Shown here: positions 8,865 to 18,016 of the stretch, piece by piece
How the letters are laid out: every line of letters starts with the position of its first letter
How positions within the stretch are numbered: the stretch's first letter is position 1
Origin: Mycobacterium sp. PSTR-4-N
Lineage (GTDB): Bacteria; Actinomycetota; Actinomycetes; Mycobacteriales; Mycobacteriaceae
DNA length: 49,436 nucleotides
Assembly (NCBI RefSeq): GCF_022348085.1
Contig: NZ_JAKRFN010000033.1
Coordinates: forward strand, 1 to 49,436
Direction: 5' to 3'
Position numbers and translations under genes: made by a program
Notes under the pieces: model-generated
Database searches by the model: none
Seen by the model: the letters and a program-made list of their open reading frames with translations, nothing else
What the model was told of the DNA's origin: nothing

Positions 8865-9688
8865 CCAAGAGCACCAAGTGGTGGACGATCGCCGGGATCG
8901 TCATCGTGATCTACAGCTTCGTGCCGATGCTGTGGATGATCAGCCTGGCGTTCAAACCGCCGTCCGACATTGTCTCGGGCGATCCGACGTTCCTGCCCAG
9001 TTCGTTCACGCTGGACAATTTCGCGCAGATCTTCAGCAACCAGTTGTTCACGCGGGCGCTGATCAACTCGATCGGCATCGCGGTCGTCGCGACGATCATC
9101 TCGGTGATCATCGCCATGTTCGCCGCGTATGCCATTGCGCGCCTGGAGTTCCCGGGTAAGAAGTTGCTGCTGTCCCTTGCGCTGGGCATCGCGATGTTCC
9201 CGCAGGCCGCCTTGGTGGGGCCGCTGTTCGACATGTGGCGCGGGCTGGGCATCTACGACACCTGGCTGGGCCTGATCATCCCCTACCTGACGTTCGCGCT
9301 GCCGCTGTCCATCTGGACGATGTCGGCGTTCTTCCGCCAGATCCCTTGGGAGATGGAGCATGCCGCGCAGGTCGACGGTGCCACGCAATGGCAGGCGTTT
9401 CGGAAGGTGATCGTGCCGCTGGCCGCGCCGGGGGTGTTCACCACCGCGATCCTGACGTTCTTCTTCTGCTGGAACGACTTCCTGTTCGCGATCTCGCTGA
9501 CGTCGACCGACAGCGCACGCACGGTGCCCGCGGCGCTGGCGTTCTTCCAGGGTGCCTCGTACTTCGAATCGCCGGTCCCCTACATCATGGCCGCGTCGGT
9601 GATCGTGACGATCCCCGTCGTCATCCTCGTTCTCATCTTCCAGCGGCGCATCGTCGCCGGCCTGACCTCCGGAGCAGTGAAGGGATAA
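8861..9688 (+). CDS. Sugar ABC permease (SugB-like)
   Basis: A 275-residue MalG/SugB-class permease with six helices and the EAA loop EMEHAAQVDGATQWQAFRKVIVPLAAPG. GTG start overlapping the previous stop. The conserved CWNDFLFAISLT segment in the late membrane region is typical of this class. It forms the channel with the preceding permease. Confidence 0.82.
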   Translation: MTKSTKWWTIAGIVIVIYSFVPMLWMISLAFKPPSDIVSGDPTFLPSSFTLDNFAQIFSNQLFTRALINSIGIAVVATIISVIIAMFAAYAIARLEFPGKKLLLSLALGIAMFPQAALVGPLFDMWRGLGIYDTWLGLIIPYLTFALPLSIWTMSAFFRQIPWEMEHAAQVDGATQWQAFRKVIVPLAAPGVFTTAILTFFFCWNDFLFAISLTSTDSARTVPAALAFFQGASYFESPVPYIMAASVIVTIPVVILVLIFQRRIVAGLTSGAVKG

Positions 9689-9692
9689 CCCC

Positions 9693-10892
9693 ATGGCAGC
9701 AATCACGATGCGCAACATCGTCAAGAAGTACGGCGACGGATATCCGGCCGTCAACGACGTCAGCCTCGACATCGCCGACGGCGAGTTCATGATCCTGGTG
9801 GGCCCCTCGGGGTGCGGCAAGTCCACCCTGCTGCGGATGATCGTCGGCCTCGAGGACATCTCGTCGGGCGACATGATGATCGGCGACACGCGGGTCAACG
9901 ACAAGGCGCCACGGGATCGCAACCTGTCGATGGTGTTCCAGAACTACGCGCTCTACCCGCACCTGACGGTATTCGAGAACATCGCCTTCCCCCTGCGGTT
10001 GTCCGGCAAACTCTCCGACGACGAGATCCGCAAGCGGGTCAACGAGGCCGCCAACACGCTGGAACTGGGTGAACACCTGGAGCGCAAGCCGGCCAACCTG
10101 TCCGGTGGTCAGCGGCAGCGCGTCGCGATGGGCCGGGCGATCGTGCGGGAAGCCGACGCGTTCCTGTTCGACGAACCGCTGTCGAACCTCGATGCGAAGT
10201 TGCGCGGTCAGATGCGTTCCGAGATCCTGCGGCTGCAGCGCAAACTCGGCGTCACGACGGTCTATGTGACGCACGACCAGACCGAGGCCATGACTCTCGG
10301 TGACCGGGTGGCGGTGCTGAAGAAGGGTGTACTGCAGCAGGTCGCCAGCCCACGGGAGCTCTACGACCAGCCGGTGAATCTCTTCGTCGCCGGCTTCATC
10401 GGTTCCCCGCCGATGAACTTCGTGCCCGCGCGGGTTCGAGGCGATCAGCTCGAGTTGCCGTTCGTGACGATCCCGCTGCGTGAGCAGTGGCGCGGCGCGG
10501 TCTCCGACGGCACGCTCTACATCGCCGGAATCCGCCCCGGCGCATTCGAAGACGCCGAGTTCGTCGACGACGACAAGCGCTCCCGCGGGGTCACATTCGA
10601 CGTCACCGTGGACATGGTCGAATGGCTGGGCAACGAGCAATACGCCTTCGTGCCGTTCGATGCGACCCCGGAGATCAAGGACCAGCTGTCGGAGTTGGCC
10701 AAGGACCTGGACACCGAGCAGTTGCGTACCCAACTGTGTGTGGAACTCGATCCGCTGAGTCGGGTCCGCACCGGGGACAAGGCAACGCTGTGGCTGGACG
10801 CCGAGCGGTTACATCTGTTCGATCCGCAGAGTGGTGAGAACCTCACGCGGTCAAGCCAATCCAGTGGTCGGCACGCGGCGTCCGCCGGCTGA
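9693..10892 (+). CDS. Sugar ABC transporter ATPase (SugC/MalK-like)
   Basis: A 399-residue MalK-type ATPase: Walker A GPSGCGKST (37-45), Q-loop in FQNYALYPH, signature LSGGQ (136-140), Walker B FLFDEP, D-loop SNLDAKLR and switch His194 in VTHDQTEA. The C-terminal ~160 residues are the OB/TOBE regulatory region seen in sugar importers. It follows the permease by four bases. The same ATPase could serve more than one importer. Confidence 0.85.
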   Translation: MAAITMRNIVKKYGDGYPAVNDVSLDIADGEFMILVGPSGCGKSTLLRMIVGLEDISSGDMMIGDTRVNDKAPRDRNLSMVFQNYALYPHLTVFENIAFPLRLSGKLSDDEIRKRVNEAANTLELGEHLERKPANLSGGQRQRVAMGRAIVREADAFLFDEPLSNLDAKLRGQMRSEILRLQRKLGVTTVYVTHDQTEAMTLGDRVAVLKKGVLQQVASPRELYDQPVNLFVAGFIGSPPMNFVPARVRGDQLELPFVTIPLREQWRGAVSDGTLYIAGIRPGAFEDAEFVDDDKRSRGVTFDVTVDMVEWLGNEQYAFVPFDATPEIKDQLSELAKDLDTEQLRTQLCVELDPLSRVRTGDKATLWLDAERLHLFDPQSGENLTRSSQSSGRHAASAG

Positions 10893-10912
10893 GCCGACGA
10901 GTCCACCCGCTC

Positions 10913-12172
10913 ATGGCCGCTCCTGAGCTGCGGCTGCGCGCCGCTCGCGCGGAGCTACTGGCGCTGCCGTGGGAGCGGCCATTGGCCGACTGGGCCGCGC
11001 CGCAGATCCCGCTGCGCGAACTGCCGGTCGGACCCAGCCGGCACCTGGTTCGCTTCGTCGAGTGCGACGGTGAGCTGTGGGCGCTCAAGGAGCTGCCCCC
11101 ACGGATCGCGGGGCGCGAGTACGACGCGTTGCGGGAACTGGAAGACATGGGGCTCAACGCCGTTCGCCCCGCCGGGCTGGTGTTCCAGCCCGATTTCGAC
11201 ACCGCGATCCTGCTGACCCGCTACCTCACCGGATCGTGGCAGTACCGCCGCATGTTCATGCGGCTACCGCCTGACGCCCCCAAACACCGGGCCCGGCTGT
11301 TCGACGCGATGGCCACGCTCCTGGTGGAACTGCACCGCCACGGCGTGTTCTGGGGTGACTGCTCACTGGCGAACACGCTGTTCTCCCGTGACGGGCAAGT
11401 GCTGCAAGCCTTCCTGGTCGACGCCGAGACCAGCGAGATCCATCCGACTCTGTCGAACGGCCAACGCGCGCAGGACATCGACATCACTGTCGAGAACGTC
11501 GCCGCGGGTTTGCTCGACGTCGCCGCGTGGCTGGGTCGACCGGAACTGGAGCCGGGCTTCATCGCCGAGGCGCTGGCGATCCGCGAGCGGTACGAGCAGC
11601 TGTGGGAATTGCTCCATGCCGCACCGACATTCGGCTTCGCCGACCGCTACCGGGTGGAAGGCACGATCCGCAAGCTCAACGAGCTCGGCTTCGCCGTCGA
11701 TGAGGTGTCGCTGCAGCCGGTCACCTCCGGCGCCGACGAACTGCGCCTACACGTCGCCGTCGGCGACCGTCGCTACCACGCCACGCAGCTGCAGCGCCTC
11801 ACCGGCCTGGATGTCGGCGAGGGACAGGCCCGCATCCTGCTCGGTGATCTGCACGCTTATCAGGGGCAGCTGTGCCAGGAAGCCGGCCACGACGTCGACG
11901 AGCGCACCGCGGGTCAACTCTGGGTCATGGAGGTGGCCACGCCGACGATGCACCGCGCGCACGCCGCCGTCGGCCGCACCGGCACCCCGATCCAGGCGTA
12001 CTGCGATCTGCTCGAAGTGCGCTGGCTGCTGTCCGAGCGGGCCGGCCACGACGTCGGCACGGAACGGGCGTTGCAGGCCTTGGCCGGCAAGGTCGTGCCG
12101 TCGGAGTCTGCGGCGCAGTTGGCGGTGGTGGAGGTCCCGACCGAGCCGTTCTCCGTGCTCGACGACGATTAG
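10913..12172 (+). CDS. DUF4032 kinase-like protein
   Basis: A 419-residue protein 20 bp after the ATPase. The first half looks like a small-molecule or lipopolysaccharide-kinase fold: a Lys in LWALKELPPR, the catalytic-loop-like HRHGVFWGDCSLANTLF (H-G...D...N) and a metal-site-like VDAETSE. The second half fits what I recall as DUF4032, seen in actinobacteria beside sugar importers. No signal peptide. A plausible but unproven role is phosphorylating the imported sugar or a transporter component. Ends in an acidic DDD tail. Confidence 0.65.
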   Translation: MAAPELRLRAARAELLALPWERPLADWAAPQIPLRELPVGPSRHLVRFVECDGELWALKELPPRIAGREYDALRELEDMGLNAVRPAGLVFQPDFDTAILLTRYLTGSWQYRRMFMRLPPDAPKHRARLFDAMATLLVELHRHGVFWGDCSLANTLFSRDGQVLQAFLVDAETSEIHPTLSNGQRAQDIDITVENVAAGLLDVAAWLGRPELEPGFIAEALAIRERYEQLWELLHAAPTFGFADRYRVEGTIRKLNELGFAVDEVSLQPVTSGADELRLHVAVGDRRYHATQLQRLTGLDVGEGQARILLGDLHAYQGQLCQEAGHDVDERTAGQLWVMEVATPTMHRAHAAVGRTGTPIQAYCDLLEVRWLLSERAGHDVGTERALQALAGKVVPSESAAQLAVVEVPTEPFSVLDDD

Positions 12173-12204
12173 CTCGCGCGGCCCCAGCGGCCGCATTTGA
12201 TCCG

Positions 12205-12231
12205 CAGATATGGTTCAATACACCAAATCTG
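12205..12231. promoter_or_regulatory. Candidate operator of molybdate operon
   Basis: The arms CAGAT (12205-12209) and ATCTG (12227-12231) form an inverted repeat around an AT-richer centre, 25 bp before the regulator start. It lies between the DUF4032 stop and the mod regulator, where an autoregulatory molybdate-responsive site is expected. The sequence is not the E. coli ModE consensus. Confidence 0.35.
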
Positions 12232-12256
12232 TCCGCATCTGCGAAGGGGCGAGCCG

Positions 12257-12658
12257 ATGCTGGCGATCCGGATCAAGGAGGCCGCGACCCTCCTCGGCGT
12301 CAGCGACGACACGGTACGGCGATGGGTCGACAGCGGTGCGCTGGCGGCAACCACCGACGAGGTCGGGCGCAAGGTCATCGCCGGTGCAGACCTGGCCGCC
12401 TTCGCCGTCCGCCACGCCGCACCGCCTCCTGATCCCGTCGGTGTCGCCAGCTCGGCGCGTAACCGCTTCGTCGGACTGGTGACCAAGGTGACCTCCGACC
12501 GGGTGATGAGCGAGGTCCAGCTGCAGTGCGGACCGTTCACGGTGGTGTCTTTGATGAGCACCGAATCGGTCACCCAGCTGGGCCTGGAGCCGGGCGTGGT
12601 CGCGGTCGCCGCGGTGAAGGCCACCACGGTGATCGTCGAGACGGCGGGCGATCGATGA
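12257..12658 (+). CDS. Molybdate-binding HTH-TOBE regulator
   Basis: A 133-residue protein with an N-terminal MerR/excisionase-like HTH (IKEAATLLGVSDDTVRRWVDSGAL) and a C-terminal single Mop/TOBE domain (SARNRFVGLVTKVTSDRVMSEVQLQCGPFTVVSLM) that binds molybdate or tungstate. AAGGGGCGAG precedes the ATG. The stop overlaps the modA start (ATGA), so it is the first gene of the mod operon. It probably senses intracellular molybdate and represses uptake. Confidence 0.8.
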   Translation: MLAIRIKEAATLLGVSDDTVRRWVDSGALAATTDEVGRKVIAGADLAAFAVRHAAPPPDPVGVASSARNRFVGLVTKVTSDRVMSEVQLQCGPFTVVSLMSTESVTQLGLEPGVVAVAAVKATTVIVETAGDR

Positions 12659-13401
12659 GAAAAGTGTTGACGGCCGCGGTGCTCGCGACGGTGGTCGCTG
12701 GTTCCGGTTGCTCGTCGCCACCGGAGGGCGCGGGCATCACCGTGTTCGCCGCCGCCTCCTTGACGGCGGTGTTCACCGAACTGGGCACAGAATTCGAGAA
12801 GGACCATCCCGGCACCACCGTGACGTTCAACTTCGCCGGCTCGTCTGCTCTGGTGACCCAGCTGACACAGGGAGCCAGAGCCGAGGTGTTCGCCTCCGCC
12901 GACACCGCCAACATGACCAAGGCGGTGTCCGCGGGGTTGGTGTCGGGCGAGCCGGTGGACTTCGCGACCAATCAGTTGATCATCGTGACCCCGCCCGGAA
13001 ATCCCTCCCGGATCGGCTCGTTCGCTGATCTGGCCCGGCCGGGAACGCAGGTGGTGGTGTGCGCGCCGCAGGTCCCCTGCGGCGCGGCCACGCAGCGGCT
13101 CGAGCAGATCACCGGCGTGTCGCTGACGCCGGTGAGTGAGGAATCGTCGGTCACCGACGTCCTCGGCAAGGTCACCTCAGGGCAGGCCGACGCGGGTTTG
13201 GTGTACACCACCGACGCGCGGTCGGCCGGCGCCGGAGTCGACGCGATCGCCATCCCCGACTCCGCCCGCGCCGTCAACACCTACCCGATCGCCGTTCTGA
13301 CCACCGCGGAAAACGCCGGCGCGGCACGACAATTCGTCGATCTGGTCACCGGTCCACGTGGCCGCGAGACACTGACGGCCGCCGGCTTCGCAGCACCGTG
13401 A
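12655..13401 (+). CDS. modA: Molybdate-binding lipoprotein ModA
   Basis: A 248-residue lipoprotein with signal peptide and Cys19 in VAGSGCSS. ModA signatures: ITVFAAASLTAVFTEL, FNFAGSSALVTQLTQGARAEVFASAD (oxyanion-binding Ser) and a C-terminal YPIAVLTTAENAGAARQFVDLV. It captures molybdate outside the membrane for ModBC. ATG overlaps the regulator stop; its own stop overlaps the modB GTG. Confidence 0.9.
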   Translation: MRKVLTAAVLATVVAGSGCSSPPEGAGITVFAAASLTAVFTELGTEFEKDHPGTTVTFNFAGSSALVTQLTQGARAEVFASADTANMTKAVSAGLVSGEPVDFATNQLIIVTPPGNPSRIGSFADLARPGTQVVVCAPQVPCGAATQRLEQITGVSLTPVSEESSVTDVLGKVTSGQADAGLVYTTDARSAGAGVDAIAIPDSARAVNTYPIAVLTTAENAGAARQFVDLVTGPRGRETLTAAGFAAP

Positions 13402-14213
13402 CCGCGCGAGCACGGGTCGGGGGCGCGGTGCCCGTGGATCTCCCCGGCTGGATCTACCTCCCGGCTTCGGTGGGCGCCGCGTTCTTGGTCGTCCCGCTGC
13501 TGGCGATCGTCACACGGGTCGACTGGGCGCACTTCATCCCCCTGATCACCTCGGACTCCGCCCGCGCAGCATTGCTGTTGAGCATCCAGACTGCCGCGGC
13601 CAGCACGGCACTGTGTGTACTCCTGGGCGCGCCGATGGCTCTCACGCTGGCGCGCAGCCGCCTGCCCGGCCGATCGGTGGTGCGCGCTTTGATCCTGCTG
13701 CCGCTGGTGCTGCCACCGGTGGTCGGCGGACTCGCGCTGCTCTACACCTTCGGCAGACAGGGTCTGCTGGGTCATCACCTGGAACTGCTCGGGGTGCAGG
13801 TGGCGTTCTCCACCACCGCGGTGGTCCTGGCACAGACCTTCGTCTCGCTGCCGTTCCTGGTCCTCAGTCTCGAGGGCGCGCTTCGCACTGCAGGACAGGG
13901 TTACGAACAGGTGGCAGCGACTCTGGGTGCCGGCCCCACCCGGGTGTTACGCACCGTCACGGGGCCGTTGGTGTGGCCCGGTCTGATCTCGGGGGCGGTG
14001 CTCGCGTTCGCGCGGTCGCTGGGCGAGTTCGGCGCGACGCTGACGTTCGCGGGGTCTCTGCAGGGAGTCACCCGGACCCTGCCGCTGGAGATCTACCTGC
14101 AGCGCGAAACCGATGCCGATGCCGCGGTGGCACTCTCGCTGCTGCTCATCGCCGTCGCGGCGGGGATCGTCGTGGTCACCGCCGGTCGCCCGACGGCAGG
14201 GTCCCTGCCGTGA
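13398..14213 (+). CDS. modB: Molybdate ABC permease ModB
   Basis: A 271-residue membrane protein with about six helices. The ModB core is clear: LLGAPMALTLARSRLPGRSVV, LPLVLPPVVGGLALLYTFGRQG and the EAA-type loop EGALRTAGQGYEQVAATLGAG, then SLGEFGATLTFAGS. GTG start within GTGA overlap. Partner of ModC. Confidence 0.9.
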   Translation: MTARARVGGAVPVDLPGWIYLPASVGAAFLVVPLLAIVTRVDWAHFIPLITSDSARAALLLSIQTAAASTALCVLLGAPMALTLARSRLPGRSVVRALILLPLVLPPVVGGLALLYTFGRQGLLGHHLELLGVQVAFSTTAVVLAQTFVSLPFLVLSLEGALRTAGQGYEQVAATLGAGPTRVLRTVTGPLVWPGLISGAVLAFARSLGEFGATLTFAGSLQGVTRTLPLEIYLQRETDADAAVALSLLLIAVAAGIVVVTAGRPTAGSLP

Positions 14214-15310
14214 GCGGGGTGCAGGCCCGCATCGTGCTCGCACAGCGCGGGATAGACCTGAACGTCTCGGTCGCCGACGGCGAGGTGGTGGCCGTGCTCG
14301 GTCCGAACGGGGCGGGGAAATCCACCCTCCTGCACGCGATCGCCGGCCTCGTGCGGCCGGACAGTGGTCACGTCCGGATCGGCGACGACGTCGTCACCGA
14401 CGTGCAGGCCGACGCCTTCGTGCCCGCACATCGGCGCGGGGTCGCGCTGTTGGCCCAGCGACCTCTGCTGTTCCCCCATCTGGACGCCGCCGCCAACGTC
14501 GCCTACGCGCCGCGCTGTCGCGGCCTGTCCCGCCGGGCCGCGCGCGAACGAGCACGCCACTGGCTCGCCGCCGTCGACGCAGAACCGCTGGCCGAGCGCC
14601 GTCCCGCGCAGCTGTCGGGCGGGCAGGCTCAGCGCATCGCGCTGGCCCGCGCCCTGGCCGCCGAACCCCGGGTTTTATTGCTCGACGAGCCGTTCGCGGC
14701 CCTCGATGTCGGGGCCGCGGCGGCGCTGCGACGCACGGTCCGCGCTCAACTACGCCTGCACGCCCGCACCGCGCTCATCGTCACCCACGACATCCTCGAC
14801 GCGTTGGCGCTCGCGGACACGGCGGTGGTCATCGACGGCGGCCACGTCGTCGAACAGGGTCCCGTCCGATCTGTGTTGACCGCTCCTCGCAGCGATTTCG
14901 CCGCAGGCATCGCGGGCATGAATCTGGTGTCCGGGGTCGCCGGCGCTGGAGCGCTGCGTACGCCGTGGGGTCTCGAGCTCGCAGGCGTAGGCGAGGTGGA
15001 ACCCGGTTCGGCTGCGGTCGCCCTGTTCTCGCCGGCCGCGGTCGCCGTGCACACCGAATCGCCACAGGCCAGCCCACGCAACGTCATCCCGACCACCATC
15101 GTCGACGTGGTGTTGCGTGGTCACGCAGTGCGCATCCGGGGAGCCGACCTGCCCGACGGCAGCCCCGGGCTGGCCGCCGACGTCACGCCGGCCGCCGTGA
15201 TGGATCTCGGTCTGGAACCCGGACGGGAGGTCTTCTTCGCCGTGAAAGCGCAGGAGGTCGGGCTACACCCCGCCCCGCATCGCACACCTCCGGCCCCGGC
15301 CGGCCGGTAA
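14210..15310 (+). CDS. modC: Molybdate ABC ATPase ModC
   Basis: A 366-residue ATPase: Walker A GPNGAGKST (31-39), Q-loop LLAQRPLLFPHL, signature LSGGQAQRIALARAL, Walker B VLLLDEPFAALD, switch His in IVTHDILDAL. A C-terminal Mop/TOBE-like region with a long linker can bind molybdate for feedback. GTG overlaps the modB stop. The frame is open far upstream through modB, but that is a GC artefact. Supplies molybdenum for cofactor enzymes. Confidence 0.9.
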   Translation: MSGVQARIVLAQRGIDLNVSVADGEVVAVLGPNGAGKSTLLHAIAGLVRPDSGHVRIGDDVVTDVQADAFVPAHRRGVALLAQRPLLFPHLDAAANVAYAPRCRGLSRRAARERARHWLAAVDAEPLAERRPAQLSGGQAQRIALARALAAEPRVLLLDEPFAALDVGAAAALRRTVRAQLRLHARTALIVTHDILDALALADTAVVIDGGHVVEQGPVRSVLTAPRSDFAAGIAGMNLVSGVAGAGALRTPWGLELAGVGEVEPGSAAVALFSPAAVAVHTESPQASPRNVIPTTIVDVVLRGHAVRIRGADLPDGSPGLAADVTPAAVMDLGLEPGREVFFAVKAQEVGLHPAPHRTPPAPAGR

Positions 15311-15405
15311 GGGAGTATGCGCTAGCGTCAATTACCGCGCTCGGCACGTCGACATTTGCTGACAAAGCCCGTCGAGCACGCGATAGTAGGCAGTATGGGA
15401 GCGTT

Positions 15406-17715
15406 GTGGACATGGGCCGGTACTCCCGGCGGGTAATCGCGCTGGTCATCGCGCCGCTGGTGGGGGTCCTCATCCTCACGGCGCTCCTCGTCGTGGGAGC
15501 CGACCTGCCGGGTGCGCGGATCGCGGACGACCTGATCAACCTGGCGCTGTTGATGTATGCGGCCGCCTGCGCAGGTCTGGCCGCCCACTCGGCGTCGGGG
15601 CGCCTCCGCCGGGCCTGGAGCCTGATGACCGCAGCCCTGGCGGCGTGGACGCTGGGCGACGCGACCTGGTTCGTCTACGAGGTCATCCTGCGCCAGGAGG
15701 TGCCCGTACCCTCGCTCGCCGACGGCTTCTACGTGGTCTTCGCCGCGCTGGCCACTGTCGCGATGACGCAGTTCGTGGCCGAACCGCTGCGGCAATCGCG
15801 ACTGCGCATCGTGCTCGACAGCATCACGGTGACGCTGTGCCTGTTCCTGTTGGCGTGGATTCTCGTGCTCGACGACGTCTACAGCGCCTACCGGGACGAC
15901 CGGGCCGCCATCATCGTGGCGTTCCTCTACCCCGCCGCCGACATCGTGATGCTGACCATCGCGGTGGTGACCCTGATGCGCACGACCGGGGGCCAACGCG
16001 TCGCGATCAGCCTGCTCGCCGCAGCCATCACCGTGATGGCGGTCGCCGACAGCGCCTACGCCGGCATGGTGGCCCAGGACACCTACCGATCCGGTGACCT
16101 GATCGATGCCGCGTGGGCATGGGCCGCGGCTCTGTTCGCGGCGGCGGCGGTGATCAGCCGTGCCGCGCCGTCCGCCCGGGCACCGGGCCTACCGTCGCCG
16201 TCGAAGGCGGCTGTCTGGCTGCCCTTCATCCCGCTGCTGTTGGCCGGAACCATCGGGCCGATGCTCATCATGTCGGGTCTCGAGCGCTTTCTGGTGCCGG
16301 CCATCGTGGCGGCGGTGTGCGTGCGCCAGTCCATCGCCGCCTGGGAGAACCGCCGGCTGATAACGGCCGCGGTGGACCACGCGCTCCAGGACCCGCTGAC
16401 CGGCCTGGCCAACCCGACGATGTTCGGCGAACGGCTGGCCCACGCGATGCTGCTGCGGGCGCGTATCGACCGCTCGGTCGCCGTGCTGGCCCTCGATCTC
16501 GACGACTTCCGCTTGATCAACGAGAACCTCGGCCACGACACCGCCGACAGGTTGCTGGTGGACGTGGGCCGGCGACTCACCGCCGCCGTGCGCCCGGGCG
16601 ACACCGTGGCCCGCATCGCCGGCGACGAGTTCGCAATCCTGCTCGAAGGTCCGTACGACGCGTCCGCCGAGGTGGCCCAGAAGGTCAGCGCCGCATTCGA
16701 CGTCCCGTTCACCGTGGACGGCCAGGACATCCTGCTGCGGCCCAGCATCGGGGTCACGGTCGCCTCGATGACAGAGCCCGACCTGGTGGCCGACACCGTA
16801 CAGAGGCGCGCGGTCATCGCCATGCACGCGGCCAAGCGGGCGCGTTCGCGTGAGGTGCACACCTTCACTGCCGACATGCTGGCCGCTGACGGTGACTTGG
16901 TCGAACAGCTGGCCGAGCGCCGCCAGGGCACGGGCGGCGCCGCGGAACTCCAATTGCTCGGCGAACTGCGCAACGCTATCGACCACAACGGGCTCGGGGT
17001 CGTCTACCAGCCCAAATTCGCCCTGCCGACGGGCGAGATGGTCGGGGTGGAGGCGCTGCTGCGGTGGCCGCATCCCCGGTTGGGCATGCTGTTACCGGAC
17101 GCGTTCATCGCCCTCGTCCGGGAGCGCGGACTGATCCAGCGCGTGACCCGCATCGTGGTGGACCTCGCCCTCGACGACGCGGCGCGCTGGCACGCCAACG
17201 GGCTGCGCATGCCGATCGCGGTCAACCTGTTCGCCCCCTGTCTGCGCGAGACAGACCTTCCCGAACTCTTCTGCGAAGCGCTGGACGGCCGCGGACTGCC
17301 CGCCGACCTGCTGACCGTCGAGATCACCGAAGACGTCGTGCTCAGCGACATGAAAACGGTGACCGCGGTGCTGCGGCGCCTGCGCGCCCACGGCATCCGC
17401 GTGGCGATCGACGACTTCGGCAGCGGTTACTCGTCGCTGTCGTACCTGCGTGACCTCCCGATCGACGAGGTGAAGCTCGATCGTCACTTCGTCGCGCCGG
17501 TGACCACCGACGCCCGGGCGGCCGCCGTCGTCCGCGCGGTGATCGACCTGACGCACGACCTCGGCATCACCGTGGTCGCCGAGGGCATCGAGGACGAGCA
17601 GACCGCGGAGTGGCTGCGCGAACACGCGTGCGACATCGGTCAGGGCTATCTGTTCGGCAGGCCCGTCGGGGCGGCCGCCATCGCTGCCAGGGCCGCATCC
17701 GGCACACATGCCTGA
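15406..17715 (+). CDS. Membrane GGDEF-EAL cyclic-di-GMP protein
   Basis: About 769 residues. The N-terminal third has eight or so hydrophobic helices forming a membrane sensor. The GGDEF domain has AGDEF (405-409) in place of GGDEF; Ala at the first position is tolerated in some active cyclases. The EAL domain is complete: EAL at 549-551, AVNLF, VEITED, DDFGSGYSSL, KLDRHF, AEGIED and the final QGYLFGRP, so phosphodiesterase activity is likely. The start is GTG 15406 or ATG 15412, both near GGGAG. The same sensor occurs without the GGDEF part in the gene at 46286-48049. Probably sets c-di-GMP level in response to a membrane cue. Confidence 0.85.
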   Translation: MDMGRYSRRVIALVIAPLVGVLILTALLVVGADLPGARIADDLINLALLMYAAACAGLAAHSASGRLRRAWSLMTAALAAWTLGDATWFVYEVILRQEVPVPSLADGFYVVFAALATVAMTQFVAEPLRQSRLRIVLDSITVTLCLFLLAWILVLDDVYSAYRDDRAAIIVAFLYPAADIVMLTIAVVTLMRTTGGQRVAISLLAAAITVMAVADSAYAGMVAQDTYRSGDLIDAAWAWAAALFAAAAVISRAAPSARAPGLPSPSKAAVWLPFIPLLLAGTIGPMLIMSGLERFLVPAIVAAVCVRQSIAAWENRRLITAAVDHALQDPLTGLANPTMFGERLAHAMLLRARIDRSVAVLALDLDDFRLINENLGHDTADRLLVDVGRRLTAAVRPGDTVARIAGDEFAILLEGPYDASAEVAQKVSAAFDVPFTVDGQDILLRPSIGVTVASMTEPDLVADTVQRRAVIAMHAAKRARSREVHTFTADMLAADGDLVEQLAERRQGTGGAAELQLLGELRNAIDHNGLGVVYQPKFALPTGEMVGVEALLRWPHPRLGMLLPDAFIALVRERGLIQRVTRIVVDLALDDAARWHANGLRMPIAVNLFAPCLRETDLPELFCEALDGRGLPADLLTVEITEDVVLSDMKTVTAVLRRLRAHGIRVAIDDFGSGYSSLSYLRDLPIDEVKLDRHFVAPVTTDARAAAVVRAVIDLTHDLGITVVAEGIEDEQTAEWLREHACDIGQGYLFGRPVGAAAIAARAASGTHA

Positions 17716-17718
17716 CCG

Positions 17719-17898
17719 ATGAGCGGGTACTCGCACGCGGTGAGCGCATGCGAAGGAACGGGCCGGTACGTGCCCGAGGATCAACCCTCCGCCCAGGCGG
17801 CGACCTGCCCGGTCTGCGGGCGGGAGACGCCCGTAGAACCCGAGGAGACCGACGACGGGCTCAGGTTCAGCATCGCGCCCCACGACGCGGTGGGCTGA
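17719..17898 (+). CDS. Small ORF with CPVC zinc motif, 59 aa
   Basis: This small frame, just after the GGDEF-EAL stop, has about 93% GC at third positions in its last 42 codons, strong evidence of coding. It contains CPVCGRE, then an acidic EPEETDDG stretch and RFSIAPHDAVG. Start is ATG 17719 or, more likely, GTG 17770 behind GAAGGAACGGG. No family is recognised; a half zinc-ribbon that dimerises or binds a partner is possible. Confidence 0.5.
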   Translation: MSGYSHAVSACEGTGRYVPEDQPSAQAATCPVCGRETPVEPEETDDGLRFSIAPHDAVG

Positions 17899-18016
17899 AC
17901 CCCTTCGTACAACGGCCCGCGGAGCCGGAAAACGAAGTGCTCTCCGTCCCGCAGCGATGGGTCGCCACTGATCGGGTACGCCTGAAGAGATCTTGTCCCC
18001 GGAGCGGAGGAGCTCA

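Noticed and set aside
4753..12172. Firm assignment as the trehalose-recycling LpqY-SugABC system
   Set aside because: Order and motifs fit, but the sequences look diverged and lie next to aglA; a paralogous glucoside importer cannot be excluded, so no sug symbols are given.
13613..15405. Long in-frame upstream extensions of modC and the GGDEF-EAL gene
   Set aside because: They run through other well-supported genes in another frame; they reflect the scarcity of stops in high-GC DNA.
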